Origin: Candidatus Borkfalkia excrementavium
Lineage (GTDB): Bacteria > Bacillota > Clostridia > Christensenellales > Borkfalkiaceae
Length of the DNA stretch: 39,365 nucleotides
Assembly: GCA_019115945.1 (NCBI GenBank)
Contig: DXCO01000008.1
Location: 1-39,365 of the forward strand
Reading direction: 5' to 3'
Shown here: positions 30,826 through 39,365 of the stretch, piece by piece
Numbering within the stretch: position 1 is the stretch's first letter
Layout: each line of letters starts with the position of its first letter
Position numbers and translations under genes: made by a program
Notes under the pieces: generated by a model
What the model saw: the letters and a program-made list of their open reading frames with translations, nothing else
What the model was told of the DNA's origin: nothing
The model's database searches: none

Positions 30826-33800
30826 ATGGCGGAATTTGTGCATCTGCATCTTCACACGGAATACAGCCTGCTCGACGGGGCGTGCAAAGTGGACGATCTG
30901 ATCGATCACTGCGTGAAGAGCAATATTAAATCTATCGCGATTACAGATCACGGAAACATGTACGCGACACTGTATTTTGCGGAATTGTGCAAAAAAAACA
31001 ATATTCAGGCGATCATCGGCTGCGAAATGTATATGACGCAGGATTATAAAGTAAAGGACAGTTCGAGCGAATTCGAACACCTGATACTGCTCGCCAAGAA
31101 TAAAAAGGGGTACAAAAATTTAGTAAAACTCGATTCCGTCGCTTTTGTCGACGGCTTTTATTATAAGCCCAGGATCGACTATAAAATACTGAAAGAGCAC
31201 AGCGAGGGGTTGGTGTGCCTTTCGGCATGTCTTGCGGGCAGGATCCCCAAATTGCTGCTGAAGGGGGATTACGAGGGGGCGAAAAAGACCGCGCTTGAAC
31301 TGAAAGAGATTTTCGGTGAGGATTTTTACATCGAAATACAGGATCACGGGCTGGAGGAGCAGAAACGGGTGCTTCCGCTTTTGCTGCAACTTGCCAAGGA
31401 ACTGAACATTCAGCCTGTCGCGACCAACGACGTGCATTATATCAATAAAGAAGACTGGGAGATGCAGGACGTTCTGATGTGCATTCAGACGAAACGCACG
31501 ATCGACGATCCGAAGCGCATGAAATTCGGTACGCATGAGTTTTACCTGAAATCGCCGGAAGAAATGGCCGCACTCTTTTCCTATGTGCCGGAAGCCATTT
31601 CCAATACGGTCGCTATCGCGCAGAAATGCAACGAGGAGCCCTGCTTCGATCTGAAGCCCAACGGAGACCCGATCAAGGACAATTCGCTGATCCCGGGATA
31701 TACTCCGGAAGACGGTTCCGATCCGAAAGATTATCTGACGAAATTGACGTGGGAGGGATTGAGGCGCCGCTACGGAGAAATAACGGATGCCGTCAAAAAG
31801 AGGGCCGAATACGAATTGGGGATCATCCTCGGCATGGGATTTGCGGAATACTATCTGATCGTCATGGATTTTATTCAATGGTCCAAGAGCAAAAAAATTC
31901 CCGTAGGGCCCGGAAGGGGAAGCGGTGCGGCGAGCATCGTGGCGTATGCGATCGGCATCACGGATGTGGATCCGCTGAAATATGACTTGTTCTTTGAGCG
32001 CTTCTTAAATCCTGACCGCGTGACGATGCCGGACTTTGACGTAGACTTTTGTAACGAGAGAAGGCCGGAAGTGATCGAATATGTTCGGGAGAAATATCAT
32101 CCGGAAAACGTCGCGCAAATCGTTACGTTCGGAACGCTCGCCTCGAAAGCAGCGATCAAAGACGTCGGCAGAGTGCTTCGCGTTCCTTATTCCGAGACGG
32201 ACCGCGTCACCAAAGTCATGGACGGGAAATCGACGATCACCGAACTTCTCGGCGGGAATATCCCAAAACTGAGGAGCAAACTCGACGATCCTTCTTTAGA
32301 TGAAGAAAAACGGTCGGAATTATTGAAGAAGATCGATGAACAGGAAAAAAAGCGCAACAACGAATTTATAGAACTGTATGAAGGAGACGAACAACTGCAC
32401 CGCGTGATCGATATGGCTCTTAAACTGGAGGGGATGCCGAGAAATACGTCGATGCATGCGGCGGGGGTCGTCATCTGCAGGAAGCCGATCGCGGACAATG
32501 TGCCTCTTTCCAGAAACGGAGAAGACGTGACGACGCAGTTCGATATGAAAGAGGTCGAGTCGATCGGCATGCTGAAAATGGACTTTTTGGCGCTCACGAC
32601 TTTGACGGATATCAAAAAGGCCTGCGATTACATTTTGGAAGATACGGGGGTCGAGATCGATTTCGATCAACTCGGCTACGACAATCCGGAGGCGTACGCC
32701 CTGATTTCGGAAGGGGATACGGATGCCGTGTTCCAGTTGGAACAAGGCGGCATGAAAAAGTTCATGAAGGACCTTAAACCCGACTGTCTGGAAGATATCA
32801 TAGCGGGCGTTGCGCTGTATCGCCCCGGGCCGATGGCATATATCCCCACGTACATCGAAAACAAACTCAATCCTTCAAAAGTGAAATATGATACGCCTCT
32901 TTTGGAGCATATTCTGAAAGTTACGTACGGCGTCATCATCTATCAGGAGCAGGTCATGCAGATCTTTCAGGATTTGGCGGGTTTTTCGCTCGGTCAGGCA
33001 GACCTCGTCCGCCGCGCAATGGGCAAAAAGAACAAGGCGGAACTGATGGCGCAGAAGGACAAATTCATTTTCGGGAATATCGATTCGGGCGGGAATATAG
33101 AGGGCGCCGTCAGCAGAGGAGTGCCCAAAGAGGTTGCGGCGAAAATATTCGGCGATATGGAGAGTTTTGCCAGTTACGCCTTCAATAAGGCGCATGCCAC
33201 CTGCTATGCGATCCTCGCTTACAGAACTGCCTACCTCAAGCGCTTTTATCCGAAAGAGTTCATGGCGGCGATCCTGAACAATCGCATCGATAAGATCGAA
33301 GAAATCACGAAATATACCGTATATCTCAAGGAAAAAGGGATTTCCGTTTTGCAGCCGGACGTCAATAAGAGCAAGGTTTATTTTTCCGTGCAGGGAGATG
33401 CCGTGCGGTTCGGACTGGGGGCTTTAAAGGGCGTCGGCGTCGGGGCGACCCAGTCGATCATTGAGGAAAGATCGGAGCACGGGGAATTCAGAAGTTTTCC
33501 CGATTTTGTGTTCCGCTGTGCGAAGTTTTTAAACAAGCGCATGTTGGAAGGGCTGATCCTTTCGGGTGCTTTTGATGGTTTCGGCGTCAACAGGGCACAA
33601 CTGATCGCTGTTTATGAGAGCCTTTTGGACAGGGCGAACAAGATCAGCAAACAGAAAGAAAGCATGCAGATGAGCCTGTTCGGGGACATCATAGAAGAAG
33701 ACGTCGACGATATTCAATATCCTGACATTCCTGAATTCGAAACGAATGAGCGCCTGGCAAAGGAAAAGGCGATACTCGGCGTTTATGTGAGCGGGCATCC

Positions 33801-34413
33801 GTTTGAAGGATACACTTCGGCGTTTAAGGACTGTTCTTTCAATTGCCTGAAAATGCAGACGTTTGAAGAGGACGAAGAAGGAAACCGCACGTATCCGGAA
33901 CTGACGGACGGCGCATCCGTTACAATGGGCGGGATCATCGGGTCGTTCAAGAAAATCATTACCCGTTCGGGCGCTCCGATGGCGTTTATTTCGGTGGAGG
34001 ATATGTACGGGAGCATTGAATGCGTCGCTTTTCCGAACGTGTTTGACAGGATCAAGAGCGTCGTTGCGACGGATAAGATCGTTTATCTTACGGGGAAAAT
34101 GCAGTTGGACAGCGAAAAAGCGCCCGTTATCATATTGGATTCGATGAAGGAATTTTCGCTCAGCGGCGAAACTGCTGCAGAGGCGCCTCCCTCTAAACCT
34201 GTAGAGCATGCTGTTTGGCTGAATGCGACCGAATTATCGGACGAAGAGTTTGAGGATTTTACGGCTTTGTTTTCGCTGTATGCGGGAGGAAAAGAGATCA
34301 TTAAAATCAAGCGCGGGCCTAAATGTTATAAGATGTCCGGCATCAATTTTTGCAGAGGCCTGAAAGAGGAATTGAAGTTGTATTTAAGCAACGACGATAT
34401 TAAAATCGTGTAA
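30826..34413 (+). CDS. dnaE: DNA polymerase III alpha subunit (DnaE)
   Basis: The 1195-residue replicative polymerase has an N-terminal PHP domain (HLHLHTEYSLLDG, AITDHGNMYA, CEMYM). The polymerase core has GPGRGSGAAS near 362, PDFDVDFC near 401-408 with two catalytic Asp, and RNTSMHAAGVVI. A helix-hairpin-helix follows near residue 860 (GLGALKGVG), and an OB domain comes near 1020-1090 (VTMGGIIGSFKKIITRSGAPMAF). It has no polC-type exonuclease insertion, so it is DnaE1/DnaE3-like. AGGAAGG precedes the ATG. It is placed as in Clostridium (whiA-dnaE-pfkA). Confidence 0.96.
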   Translation: MAEFVHLHLHTEYSLLDGACKVDDLIDHCVKSNIKSIAITDHGNMYATLYFAELCKKNNIQAIIGCEMYMTQDYKVKDSSSEFEHLILLAKNKKGYKNLVKLDSVAFVDGFYYKPRIDYKILKEHSEGLVCLSACLAGRIPKLLLKGDYEGAKKTALELKEIFGEDFYIEIQDHGLEEQKRVLPLLLQLAKELNIQPVATNDVHYINKEDWEMQDVLMCIQTKRTIDDPKRMKFGTHEFYLKSPEEMAALFSYVPEAISNTVAIAQKCNEEPCFDLKPNGDPIKDNSLIPGYTPEDGSDPKDYLTKLTWEGLRRRYGEITDAVKKRAEYELGIILGMGFAEYYLIVMDFIQWSKSKKIPVGPGRGSGAASIVAYAIGITDVDPLKYDLFFERFLNPDRVTMPDFDVDFCNERRPEVIEYVREKYHPENVAQIVTFGTLASKAAIKDVGRVLRVPYSETDRVTKVMDGKSTITELLGGNIPKLRSKLDDPSLDEEKRSELLKKIDEQEKKRNNEFIELYEGDEQLHRVIDMALKLEGMPRNTSMHAAGVVICRKPIADNVPLSRNGEDVTTQFDMKEVESIGMLKMDFLALTTLTDIKKACDYILEDTGVEIDFDQLGYDNPEAYALISEGDTDAVFQLEQGGMKKFMKDLKPDCLEDIIAGVALYRPGPMAYIPTYIENKLNPSKVKYDTPLLEHILKVTYGVIIYQEQVMQIFQDLAGFSLGQADLVRRAMGKKNKAELMAQKDKFIFGNIDSGGNIEGAVSRGVPKEVAAKIFGDMESFASYAFNKAHATCYAILAYRTAYLKRFYPKEFMAAILNNRIDKIEEITKYTVYLKEKGISVLQPDVNKSKVYFSVQGDAVRFGLGALKGVGVGATQSIIEERSEHGEFRSFPDFVFRCAKFLNKRMLEGLILSGAFDGFGVNRAQLIAVYESLLDRANKISKQKESMQMSLFGDIIEEDVDDIQYPDIPEFETNERLAKEKAILGVYVSGHPFEGYTSAFKDCSFNCLKMQTFEEDEEGNRTYPELTDGASVTMGGIIGSFKKIITRSGAPMAFISVEDMYGSIECVAFPNVFDRIKSVVATDKIVYLTGKMQLDSEKAPVIILDSMKEFSLSGETAAEAPPSKPVEHAVWLNATELSDEEFEDFTALFSLYAGGKEIIKIKRGPKCYKMSGINFCRGLKEELKLYLSNDDIKIV

Positions 34414-34458
34414 ATCATGTGCAGCGGATCATAACAAAAATTGGGGGATAAAACTTTG

Positions 34459-34498
34459 AAATTCTCCGCAAAAACACTTTTGTTTTTGCGGAGAATTT
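34459..34498. repeat. Perfect 18-bp inverted repeat at the pfkA promoter
   Basis: AAATTCTCCGCAAAAACA (34459-34476) pairs exactly with 34481-34498, with loop CTTT. It lies 46 bases after dnaE and covers the -35 region of the pfkA promoter. It may be an operator, a dnaE 3' hairpin, or both; no pure U run follows. Confidence 0.7.
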
Positions 34499-34506
34499 GA
34501 TATAAT
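34480..34506 (+). promoter_or_regulatory. Promoter of pfkA
   Basis: TATAAT at 34501-34506, with TTGTTT (34481-34486, 14 bases) or TTTTGT (34478-34483, 17 bases) as poor -35 candidates inside the inverted repeat. The weak -35 suggests an activator or relief of repression. Confidence 0.5.
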
Positions 34507-34560
34507 GAGGAAGCGGTTCAAAAAGTTTTTATACGGAAGAATATCTTTTTGGAGGGTATT

Positions 34561-35523
34561 ATGAACAGAATAGGTATTTTGACCAGCGGCGGCGATGCCC
34601 CCGGGATGAACGCCTGTATCAGAGCCGTTGTAAGGACGGCTAAATATTTCGGCATGGATGTGTTCGGGATCAGACAAGGGTATGCGGGTCTGATCAATGA
34701 CGATATGGTCCCCATGGAAATGCGCAGCGTTTCCGATATCGTGCAGAGGGGCGGTACCATGCTCAGAACGGCGCGCTGCGTCGAGATGTATACCGTTGAA
34801 GGACAGAAACAGGCGGTCAAGACGCTGAACGACAGAGGGATCGAAGGTTTGGTCGTGATCGGCGGGGACGGATCCTTCAAAGGGGCCAAGTGCCTGAGCG
34901 AAGAGTACGGTATCCCTACTATCGGCATTCCCGGAACGATCGATAACGATCTGGAATATACGGATTATACACTCGGTTTTGATACGGCGGTGAATACCTG
35001 CCTTGATATCATCAATAAACTCAGGGATACGATGACTTCGCACGAGCGGATCAGCGTCGTTGAGGTCATGGGGCGGCGCTGCGGTGACATCGCTCTGTAT
35101 TCGGGGATTGCAAGCGGGGCGGAAATCATCGTCGTCCCCGAAATCGAATACAATATGGACGATATCGTGTTCCGTATCAACAGGAGCCGTGCAAACGGAA
35201 AGCATTCAAATATCATTATCCTTGCCGAGGGCGTTTCCACGGCCGAAGAATTTTCCAAAAAATTACAGGCTATGACGACTTATTCCGTCAGAGGAACGAC
35301 GATCGGCCACGTACAGCGCGGCGGATCTCCTTCGATGGCTGACAGGATGCTTGCCGCACAGTTCGGAAATAAAGCCGTCCGCCTTTTGAAAGACGGTATC
35401 GGAAATCGCGTTGTTGGGATCCATAAAAATGAAATCATCGATATGGATATCATCGAAGCTGTCAGCATGAAAAAGAAATTCAATTATGAATTGTATGAAA
35501 CTTTACAAATGATTTCAATGTAA
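34561..35523 (+). CDS. pfkA: ATP-dependent 6-phosphofructokinase
   Basis: This enzyme makes fructose 1,6-bisphosphate, the committed step of glycolysis. The 320-residue protein matches Bacillus PFK in length and motifs: GILTSGGDAPGMNA, GGDGS at 101-105 (Gly104 indicates ATP rather than pyrophosphate), PGTIDNDLEYTD with Asp127 as catalytic base, HERISVVEVMGRRCGDIAL, and VQRGGSPSMADR. ATG at 34561 has GGAGG eight bases upstream; an upstream TTG at 34549 lies before it and is not needed. It is regulated at least from its own promoter, which carries a large inverted repeat. Confidence 0.96.
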   Translation: MNRIGILTSGGDAPGMNACIRAVVRTAKYFGMDVFGIRQGYAGLINDDMVPMEMRSVSDIVQRGGTMLRTARCVEMYTVEGQKQAVKTLNDRGIEGLVVIGGDGSFKGAKCLSEEYGIPTIGIPGTIDNDLEYTDYTLGFDTAVNTCLDIINKLRDTMTSHERISVVEVMGRRCGDIALYSGIASGAEIIVVPEIEYNMDDIVFRINRSRANGKHSNIIILAEGVSTAEEFSKKLQAMTTYSVRGTTIGHVQRGGSPSMADRMLAAQFGNKAVRLLKDGIGNRVVGIHKNEIIDMDIIEAVSMKKKFNYELYETLQMISM

Positions 35524-35532
35524 GGGTAAGCG

Positions 35533-35568
35533 AAAGGGGCCGGGATCGTATGATTCGGGTCCCTTTTT
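35533..35568 (+). terminator. Terminator of pfkA
   Basis: A 15-position stem (35533-35547 with 35552-35566), with one internal G-G mismatch and G-U pairs, runs into five T. Confidence 0.75.
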
Positions 35569-35618
35569 GAAAAATTATTAAAAATGGCAAATTTCGGTAA
35601 AAAATTCTATATTTAATC

Positions 35619-35647
35619 TTGAAATTAAACCGAATTTGTAATATAAT
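35619..35647 (+). promoter_or_regulatory. Promoter of the PfkB-family gene
   Basis: TTGAAA (35619-35624), 17 bases, TATAAT (35642-35647). Transcription would begin near 35654, leaving a leader of about 114 bases. Confidence 0.7.
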
Positions 35648-35653
35648 ATAAGA

Positions 35654-35767
35654 TAGCATTATATCAAATTTTCGTTAAGGTTTTGCGGTGATTTTGTTCG
35701 TTTTTGATATAGGTTGCGGATCGGTTTAAACTGATCGGATTTTGGTAATAATATACGGAGTGATAAA
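35654..35767 (+). other. Structured leader ahead of the PfkB-family gene
   Basis: Eight-base arms ATATCAAA and TTTGATAT (35661-35668, 35703-35710) close a long stem. A near-palindrome GATCGGTTTAAACTGATC follows at 35719-35736, then the ribosome site ACGGAGTG. The palindrome could be an operator; the stem could be a regulatory RNA. No known riboswitch motif was recognised. Confidence 0.4.
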
Positions 35768-36694
35768 ATGATACTTACGGTTTGTCTGAATCCCTGTACC
35801 GACGTTACGATTGAACTCGACGCACTGAATGTCGGGAAATTGAATCATGTCAAAAATAAAACGCTGAGTTTCACGGGCAAGGCTTTAAATGTCGCGATCG
35901 GCGTTGCGCGCCTGAAAGGCAAAAGTTATGCGACCGGATTCATGTATAATGAAAACGGTTCGCTTTTCGAACAGGCGCTGGACAGGGAAGGCGTGCCGAG
36001 TGTATTTATCTGGAACAAAGGAAGAGTCCGCGAAAATTATAAATTTATCGACAATAAATCTATGCTGACGGAGGTCAACGACGTCGGAGAAAGCATCAGC
36101 GAAAATAAGCAGGCGGAACTGATCGAACTGGTCGCGAATTTAAGCAGAACAAGCGACGTCGTAGTCATTTCCGGCAGCCTTCCGCGCGGAGTGGAAAGCA
36201 ATTATTACACGAAACTTTTCAATGTCGTCTCGTCGGATAAGATTAAAGTTGCGGATACGGAAGGGGCGCGCCTCTTTGCCGCGCTGAATGCGGGAGTCGA
36301 TCTGGTCAAACCGAACAAGGAGGAGTTACAGTCGACATTAAAAGAGGAATTCAAGTCGCAGGCGGATCTGCTGCGAGGCTGCTATTCTTTGATCGATAAA
36401 GGCGCGAAAAGAGTGCTTCTTTCTCTCGGGAAGAGGGGGGCGATCATTACGGACGGAACAAAAAACTACTACTGCAAAAGCATCAACGTCGCGATCAATT
36501 CTACGGTCGGAGCGGGGGACGGAATGCTGGCCGCCGCGTCCATGATGCTCGAACAGGGTGCGCCGCTTGAAGAAATTCTGCGCGCGGGCGTCGCTGCCGG
36601 AACGGCAACGGTCACGACCTTCGGAAAAATTTCGTTTACAAAAGAAAAATACGACGAAATTTACGAAAATCTGATTGTGGAGGAAATTAAATAA
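35768..36694 (+). CDS. PfkB-family hexose/fructose-1-phosphate kinase-like protein
   Basis: The 308-residue protein starts MILTVCLNPCTDVTIELDAL, the FruK/LacC-type opening (tvTlNPaiD). It has the second PfkB signature SINVAINSTVGAGDGMLAAA, in which the catalytic Asp of GAGD is kept but the usual next residue (S/A) is Gly. The first signature, normally GGKG-N-A, reads FTGKALNVAIGVARL. Such enzymes phosphorylate fructose 1-phosphate, tagatose 6-phosphate or related sugars; the substrate is open because no PTS or sugar operon is beside it. It is followed after three bases by the HD gene. Confidence 0.85.
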   Translation: MILTVCLNPCTDVTIELDALNVGKLNHVKNKTLSFTGKALNVAIGVARLKGKSYATGFMYNENGSLFEQALDREGVPSVFIWNKGRVRENYKFIDNKSMLTEVNDVGESISENKQAELIELVANLSRTSDVVVISGSLPRGVESNYYTKLFNVVSSDKIKVADTEGARLFAALNAGVDLVKPNKEELQSTLKEEFKSQADLLRGCYSLIDKGAKRVLLSLGKRGAIITDGTKNYYCKSINVAINSTVGAGDGMLAAASMMLEQGAPLEEILRAGVAAGTATVTTFGKISFTKEKYDEIYENLIVEEIK

Positions 36695-36697
36695 TCC

Positions 36698-37369
36698 TTG
36701 ATTAAAGTTGAAGACATCGTCAACGACGGCGAAGTAAAAGCGATCATGTTTATGGCGGAGAGTCAGATAGAAGCGTTAGGTTTTACCGAGCATTCCGTCC
36801 GTCATTCGACGATCGTAAGCCGTTGGGCGGGGCAGATCCTGCATGATATAGGCAAAGACGAACATCGCGTCGAACTTGCAAAAATCGCCGGATATCTGCA
36901 CGATATAGGCAACAGCGTGAACAGATACAATCATGCGCAGAGCGGGGCGATCCTTGCTTACAAGATTTTGACCCGTTTGGGAATGGAGTACGAAGACGCT
37001 GCGGCGATCATGATGGCGATCGGCAATCATGACGAATCGGAAGGCCTGCCGGTGAGCGATATTACTGCGGCGTTGATTTTGGCGGATAAAGCGGACGTGC
37101 ACAAGAGCCGCGTGCGGAACAATACCACGCGCGTTAATCTGGATAATCTGAATATTCATGACAGGGTGAACCTTGCGGCAGAAAAATCTTCCGTTTACGT
37201 GGAAAAAGAGTCAAATAAGATCATACTCGATATTACGATCGATACCGATAAATGCCCTGTAATGAGTTATTTTGAAATTTATTTCAAGCGCATGCAACTT
37301 TGCCGCAGGGCCGCCGAGTTTTTGGGAAGAGAATTTTCTCTGATGATCAACGGCGTAAGATTGCTGTGA
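36698..37369 (+). CDS. HD-domain phosphohydrolase
   Basis: The 223-residue protein carries an HD metal site: H36 in EHSVRHSTIVS, H68-D69 in GYLHDIGN, H79 in RYNHAQSG, and DKADVHKSRVR later. This is the HD family of phosphohydrolases that act on nucleotides or cyclic nucleotides; the exact substrate is unknown. The start is TTG at 36698, supported by conserved MIKVEDIVND and by GGAGG twelve bases upstream within the previous gene's end. It is probably co-transcribed with the PfkB gene. A strong terminator follows. Confidence 0.78.
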   Translation: MIKVEDIVNDGEVKAIMFMAESQIEALGFTEHSVRHSTIVSRWAGQILHDIGKDEHRVELAKIAGYLHDIGNSVNRYNHAQSGAILAYKILTRLGMEYEDAAAIMMAIGNHDESEGLPVSDITAALILADKADVHKSRVRNNTTRVNLDNLNIHDRVNLAAEKSSVYVEKESNKIILDITIDTDKCPVMSYFEIYFKRMQLCRRAAEFLGREFSLMINGVRLL

Positions 37370-37448
37370 CGGACTTTTTTGCGCTGTATTTACGGACATC
37401 AAAAGCCCGGGTATAAAAATTTGTGAAAGGTTTTGCTGAATAAATTTG

Positions 37449-37484
37449 CCCCACCGTTTTGTCGGCAAAACGGTGGGGTTTTTA
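37449..37484 (+). terminator. Terminator of the PfkB-HD unit
   Basis: A 13-base perfect stem CCCCACCGTTTTG (37449-37461 with 37466-37478), TCGG loop, then five T. Confidence 0.9.
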
Positions 37485-37510
37485 TAAAATAATTTTCAGG
37501 CGGCATCGGA

Positions 37511-38026
37511 ATGAAAAAGATAATCGTGATCGGCTGTTCGGGGAGCGGTAAAAGTACGTTTGCCAGAAAATTGTCCGCGCTGGTCAATATACCTCTTTAT
37601 TATCTCGATATGTTGTGGTATAAATCGGATAAAACGACTTTGCTTCGCGAAGATTTTGACGAGAAATTGAGAAATTTAATGCGGAAAAGCGAATGGATCA
37701 TTGACGGGAATTATCAAAGAACGCTCGAAATGCGCCTGAAAGAGTGCGATACGGTATTTTTATTGGATATTCCTACGGACATCTGCCTTGAAGGTGCAAT
37801 ATCGAGGATCGGCAAAAAGAGAGTCGATCTGCCATGGCTGGAAACAGAGTTCGAAGAGGGCTTCAGACAATGGATCTGCGATTATTCAAATAAAGTTTTG
37901 CCGAAAATATATGAACTTTTAGATAAGTACAGGCAGGGCAGGCAAATTTATATATTCAAGACAAGAAATGAAACAGACCAATATTTGCAATCGTTGGCAA
38001 CAGCGTCTTCTGTTGCGGAAAAATAA
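37511..38026 (+). CDS. P-loop kinase, FlaR (DNA topology modulation) family
   Basis: The 171-residue protein has the Walker A GCSGSGKST at residues 8-16, YYLDMLWYKSD, WIIDGNYQRTLEMRL and a C-terminal IYIFKTRNETDQYL. It matches FlaR-type proteins, which are adenylate-kinase-like small kinases first named for an effect on DNA topology; the real substrate is uncertain. No convincing ribosome site precedes the ATG. A bidirectional terminator lies at its end. Confidence 0.8.
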   Translation: MKKIIVIGCSGSGKSTFARKLSALVNIPLYYLDMLWYKSDKTTLLREDFDEKLRNLMRKSEWIIDGNYQRTLEMRLKECDTVFLLDIPTDICLEGAISRIGKKRVDLPWLETEFEEGFRQWICDYSNKVLPKIYELLDKYRQGRQIYIFKTRNETDQYLQSLATASSVAEK

Positions 38027-38064
38027 AAAGCGCAGAGGCTTTGATTTTCTCTGCGCTTTTTATT
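38026..38064. terminator. Bidirectional terminator between the FlaR and CorC-type genes
   Basis: Twelve-base stem AAAAGCGCAGAG/CTCTGCGCTTTT (38026-38037 with 38049-38060), with TTATTT after it on the plus strand and AAAATA before it for the minus strand. Confidence 0.85.
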
Positions 38065-38111
38065 TGCTTTGCACAACGTGAATTTTTTAACCCGTAACGG
38101 CAGTGAAAACG

Positions 38112-39365
38112 TCAATTCGTTTCCGTTTCAGAATCAGAATTTTTGTCGGATTTTTTTTCGTCGGAATTGTCCGCTGCCTTTTCTGCCTTGACGACTTTGA
38201 TTTCCAAAACTTTTTTGACGGTCGCCTTTGTCACATCGATGCTGAGCGTTTCAAAATTGAAAGATGTGCCGATCGGAGGAATTTCGCCCAGATATTCGAT
38301 GACCCACCCGCTGACCGTATTGGCGTCGTAATTATATTCATCTTCGTCCAGTTCAAAATAATTGAAAAAGTCGCTCAAATCGGCTTCGGCATCTACTTTG
38401 ACGGAACCGTCGGGGCAGGGGATAAAATAATTGACCTCTTTGTCATGTTCATCCCAGATTTCCCCGACAAGTTCTTCAAGTATATCTTCAAGCGTAATGA
38501 TGCCGAGCGTTCCGCCGTATTCGTCCAAAACTATGGCCATGTGGGTCTTGTTTTTTTGCAGTTGTTTGAGCAGGGAAGATATTTTTATATGCTCGGTCGT
38601 ATACGTTACTTCACGGATTGCAGAACGGATATTGTCCGTTTTATTCAGATAAACGGCGTAAAAGTCCTTTTCGTGTAAAAAGCCGATGACGGTATCGATC
38701 GTGCCTTCGTATACAGGCAACCTTGAAAGACCGTTTTCCTGAAAAATATCTCTTATCTTCTCAAGAGGCGTCGTTACCTCGACTGCGACGATATTGACGC
38801 GAGGCACGCAGATGTCTCCGACTTCAAGATCGTCAAATTCAATAACGGAACGGATCAGTTTGGATTCGTCTTGCTTCAGTGTCCCGTCTTCCCGCGCTTC
38901 CTCAACCATGGTAATGATCTCGTCTTCCGTTACGATCTCTTCGTTCTTTAATTTAAAAATTTTGGAAAGCACGAATTTGTAGCCCGTAAACAGTTTGTTT
39001 ACGGGAAAAAGCAGGTAAGTAAAAAATACAAGGAGAGGGTAACCGGTCATGGCGAATTTTTCCGGGTATACTTTAGCCAGCATTTTCGGAGTGATCTCGC
39101 CGAACAGCAAGACTGCCACGGTGGTTACGACGGTAGAAACGGTGGCTGACAGGCTCGCGTTGGCGATCAGCGAGGCGAAAAGCAAACCTGCCAAAGATGT
39201 TGTGGTTATGTTTACAATATTATTTCCCACAAGTATCGTGGAAATTAGACTGTCATAATTTTCAGCAAGGTGCAATACTTTCTGTGCGCGTTTATTGCCG
39301 TTGGCAATCATCGTCTTCAACTTCAGTTTGTTGGCGCATGAATATGCGGTTTCCATTGCCGAAAA
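38112..39365 (-). CDS. HlyC/CorC (CNNM-CBS) family membrane protein, partial
   Basis: About 417 residues are visible; the frame runs off the right edge, and the ATG at 39356 is internal because FSAMETAYS continues the family motif FFS-x-sETA. Hydrophobic helices of the DUF21/CNNM domain come first, with [19 protein letters not shown] and [19 protein letters not shown]. Two CBS domains follow ([42 protein letters not shown]), then the CorC_HlyC C-terminal domain ([16 protein letters not shown]). The family is linked to magnesium or other divalent-cation transport, with CBS domains sensing nucleotides. A Ser/Lys/Glu-rich tail ends the protein. Confidence 0.88.
   Translation of the reverse strand, partial: FSAMETAYSCANKLKLKTMIANGNKRAQKVLHLAENYDSLISTILVGNNIVNITTTSLAGLLFASLIANASLSATVSTVVTTVAVLLFGEITPKMLAKVYPEKFAMTGYPLLVFFTYLLFPVNKLFTGYKFVLSKIFKLKNEEIVTEDEIITMVEEAREDGTLKQDESKLIRSVIEFDDLEVGDICVPRVNIVAVEVTTPLEKIRDIFQENGLSRLPVYEGTIDTVIGFLHEKDFYAVYLNKTDNIRSAIREVTYTTEHIKISSLLKQLQKNKTHMAIVLDEYGGTLGIITLEDILEELVGEIWDEHDKEVNYFIPCPDGSVKVDAEADLSDFFNYFELDEDEYNYDANTVSGWVIEYLGEIPPIGTSFNFETLSIDVTKATVKKVLEIKVVKAEKAADNSDEKKSDKNSDSETETN

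Noticed and set aside
1-39365. CRISPR array, tRNA genes, insertion sequences, prophage or integrase
   Set aside because: Reading both strands gave no repeat-spacer pattern, cloverleaf or transposase; repeats seen are terminators and single inverted repeats.

Overview
The window is a stretch of chromosome from a Gram-positive-type (Firmicutes/Clostridia) bacterium of moderate GC. Evidence for this is a large Bacillus/Clostridium-type SRP RNA with an Alu domain, a type A RNase P RNA, the CdaA/LtaS/HprK/WhiA/TmcAL gene set, AGGAGG ribosome sites and sigma-A type promoters. Conserved neighbourhoods (tmcAL-pta-ackA-rpmF; hprK-murB-whiA-HPr-dnaE-pfkA) point to Clostridia; an uncultured gut lineage is plausible, but I cannot place it from the sequence alone. 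No phage, transposon, CRISPR array or tRNA was seen; this is housekeeping DNA with several unusual details.

Layout. 1-6414 (+): end of holA, the c-di-AMP synthase cdaA, a 38-codon ORF resembling only the membrane anchor of CdaR, a DUF1015 gene, aspartate kinase, and an LTA-synthase-like membrane sulfatase. 6415-6801: SRP RNA on the minus strand with its own promoter and tandem terminators. 6899-7962 (+): a tautomerase and an Mrp-type P-loop ATPase, convergent with a membrane-anchored DUF1508 protein (-). 9028-11766 (+): two different flavoproteins in tandem, the first broken by a one-base frameshift. 12055-13461 (-): pyruvate kinase, divergent from rnpB (13614-13961, +). 14001-15182 (-): tmcAL, divergent from pta-ackA, two bacterial PH-domain membrane proteins and rpmF. 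19775-22993: a metal cluster of a CopA ATPase with a fused C-terminal chaperone domain, a Cys-rich microprotein (-), and an ArsR-family regulator. 23113-26657: uvrC, a HAD phosphatase and hprK. 26850-30794: an orphan solute-binding-like protein, murB, a PHP hydrolase, whiA and a Crh-like HPr protein. 30826-37369: dnaE, pfkA, a PfkB sugar kinase and an HD-domain protein. 37511-39365: a FlaR-type P-loop kinase and, convergently, a partial CNNM/CBS/CorC membrane protein.

How the genes fit together. Carbon flow is well represented: pfkA, the PfkB kinase, pyk and pta-ackA form a glycolysis-to-acetate route. HprK and an HPr paralogue that keeps the regulatory serine but lacks the catalytic histidine suggest catabolite signalling without phosphotransfer. 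Envelope functions (cdaA, LTA-synthase-like protein, murB, whiA) are interleaved. The features most worth a second look are: the CdaR remnant; the CopA with DKTAT instead of DKTGT and an internal ribosome site before its CopZ-like tail; the Cys-rich microprotein next to it; the His-less HPr; the SRP RNA with an altered domain IV tip; and the 18-bp perfect inverted repeat at the pfkA promoter.
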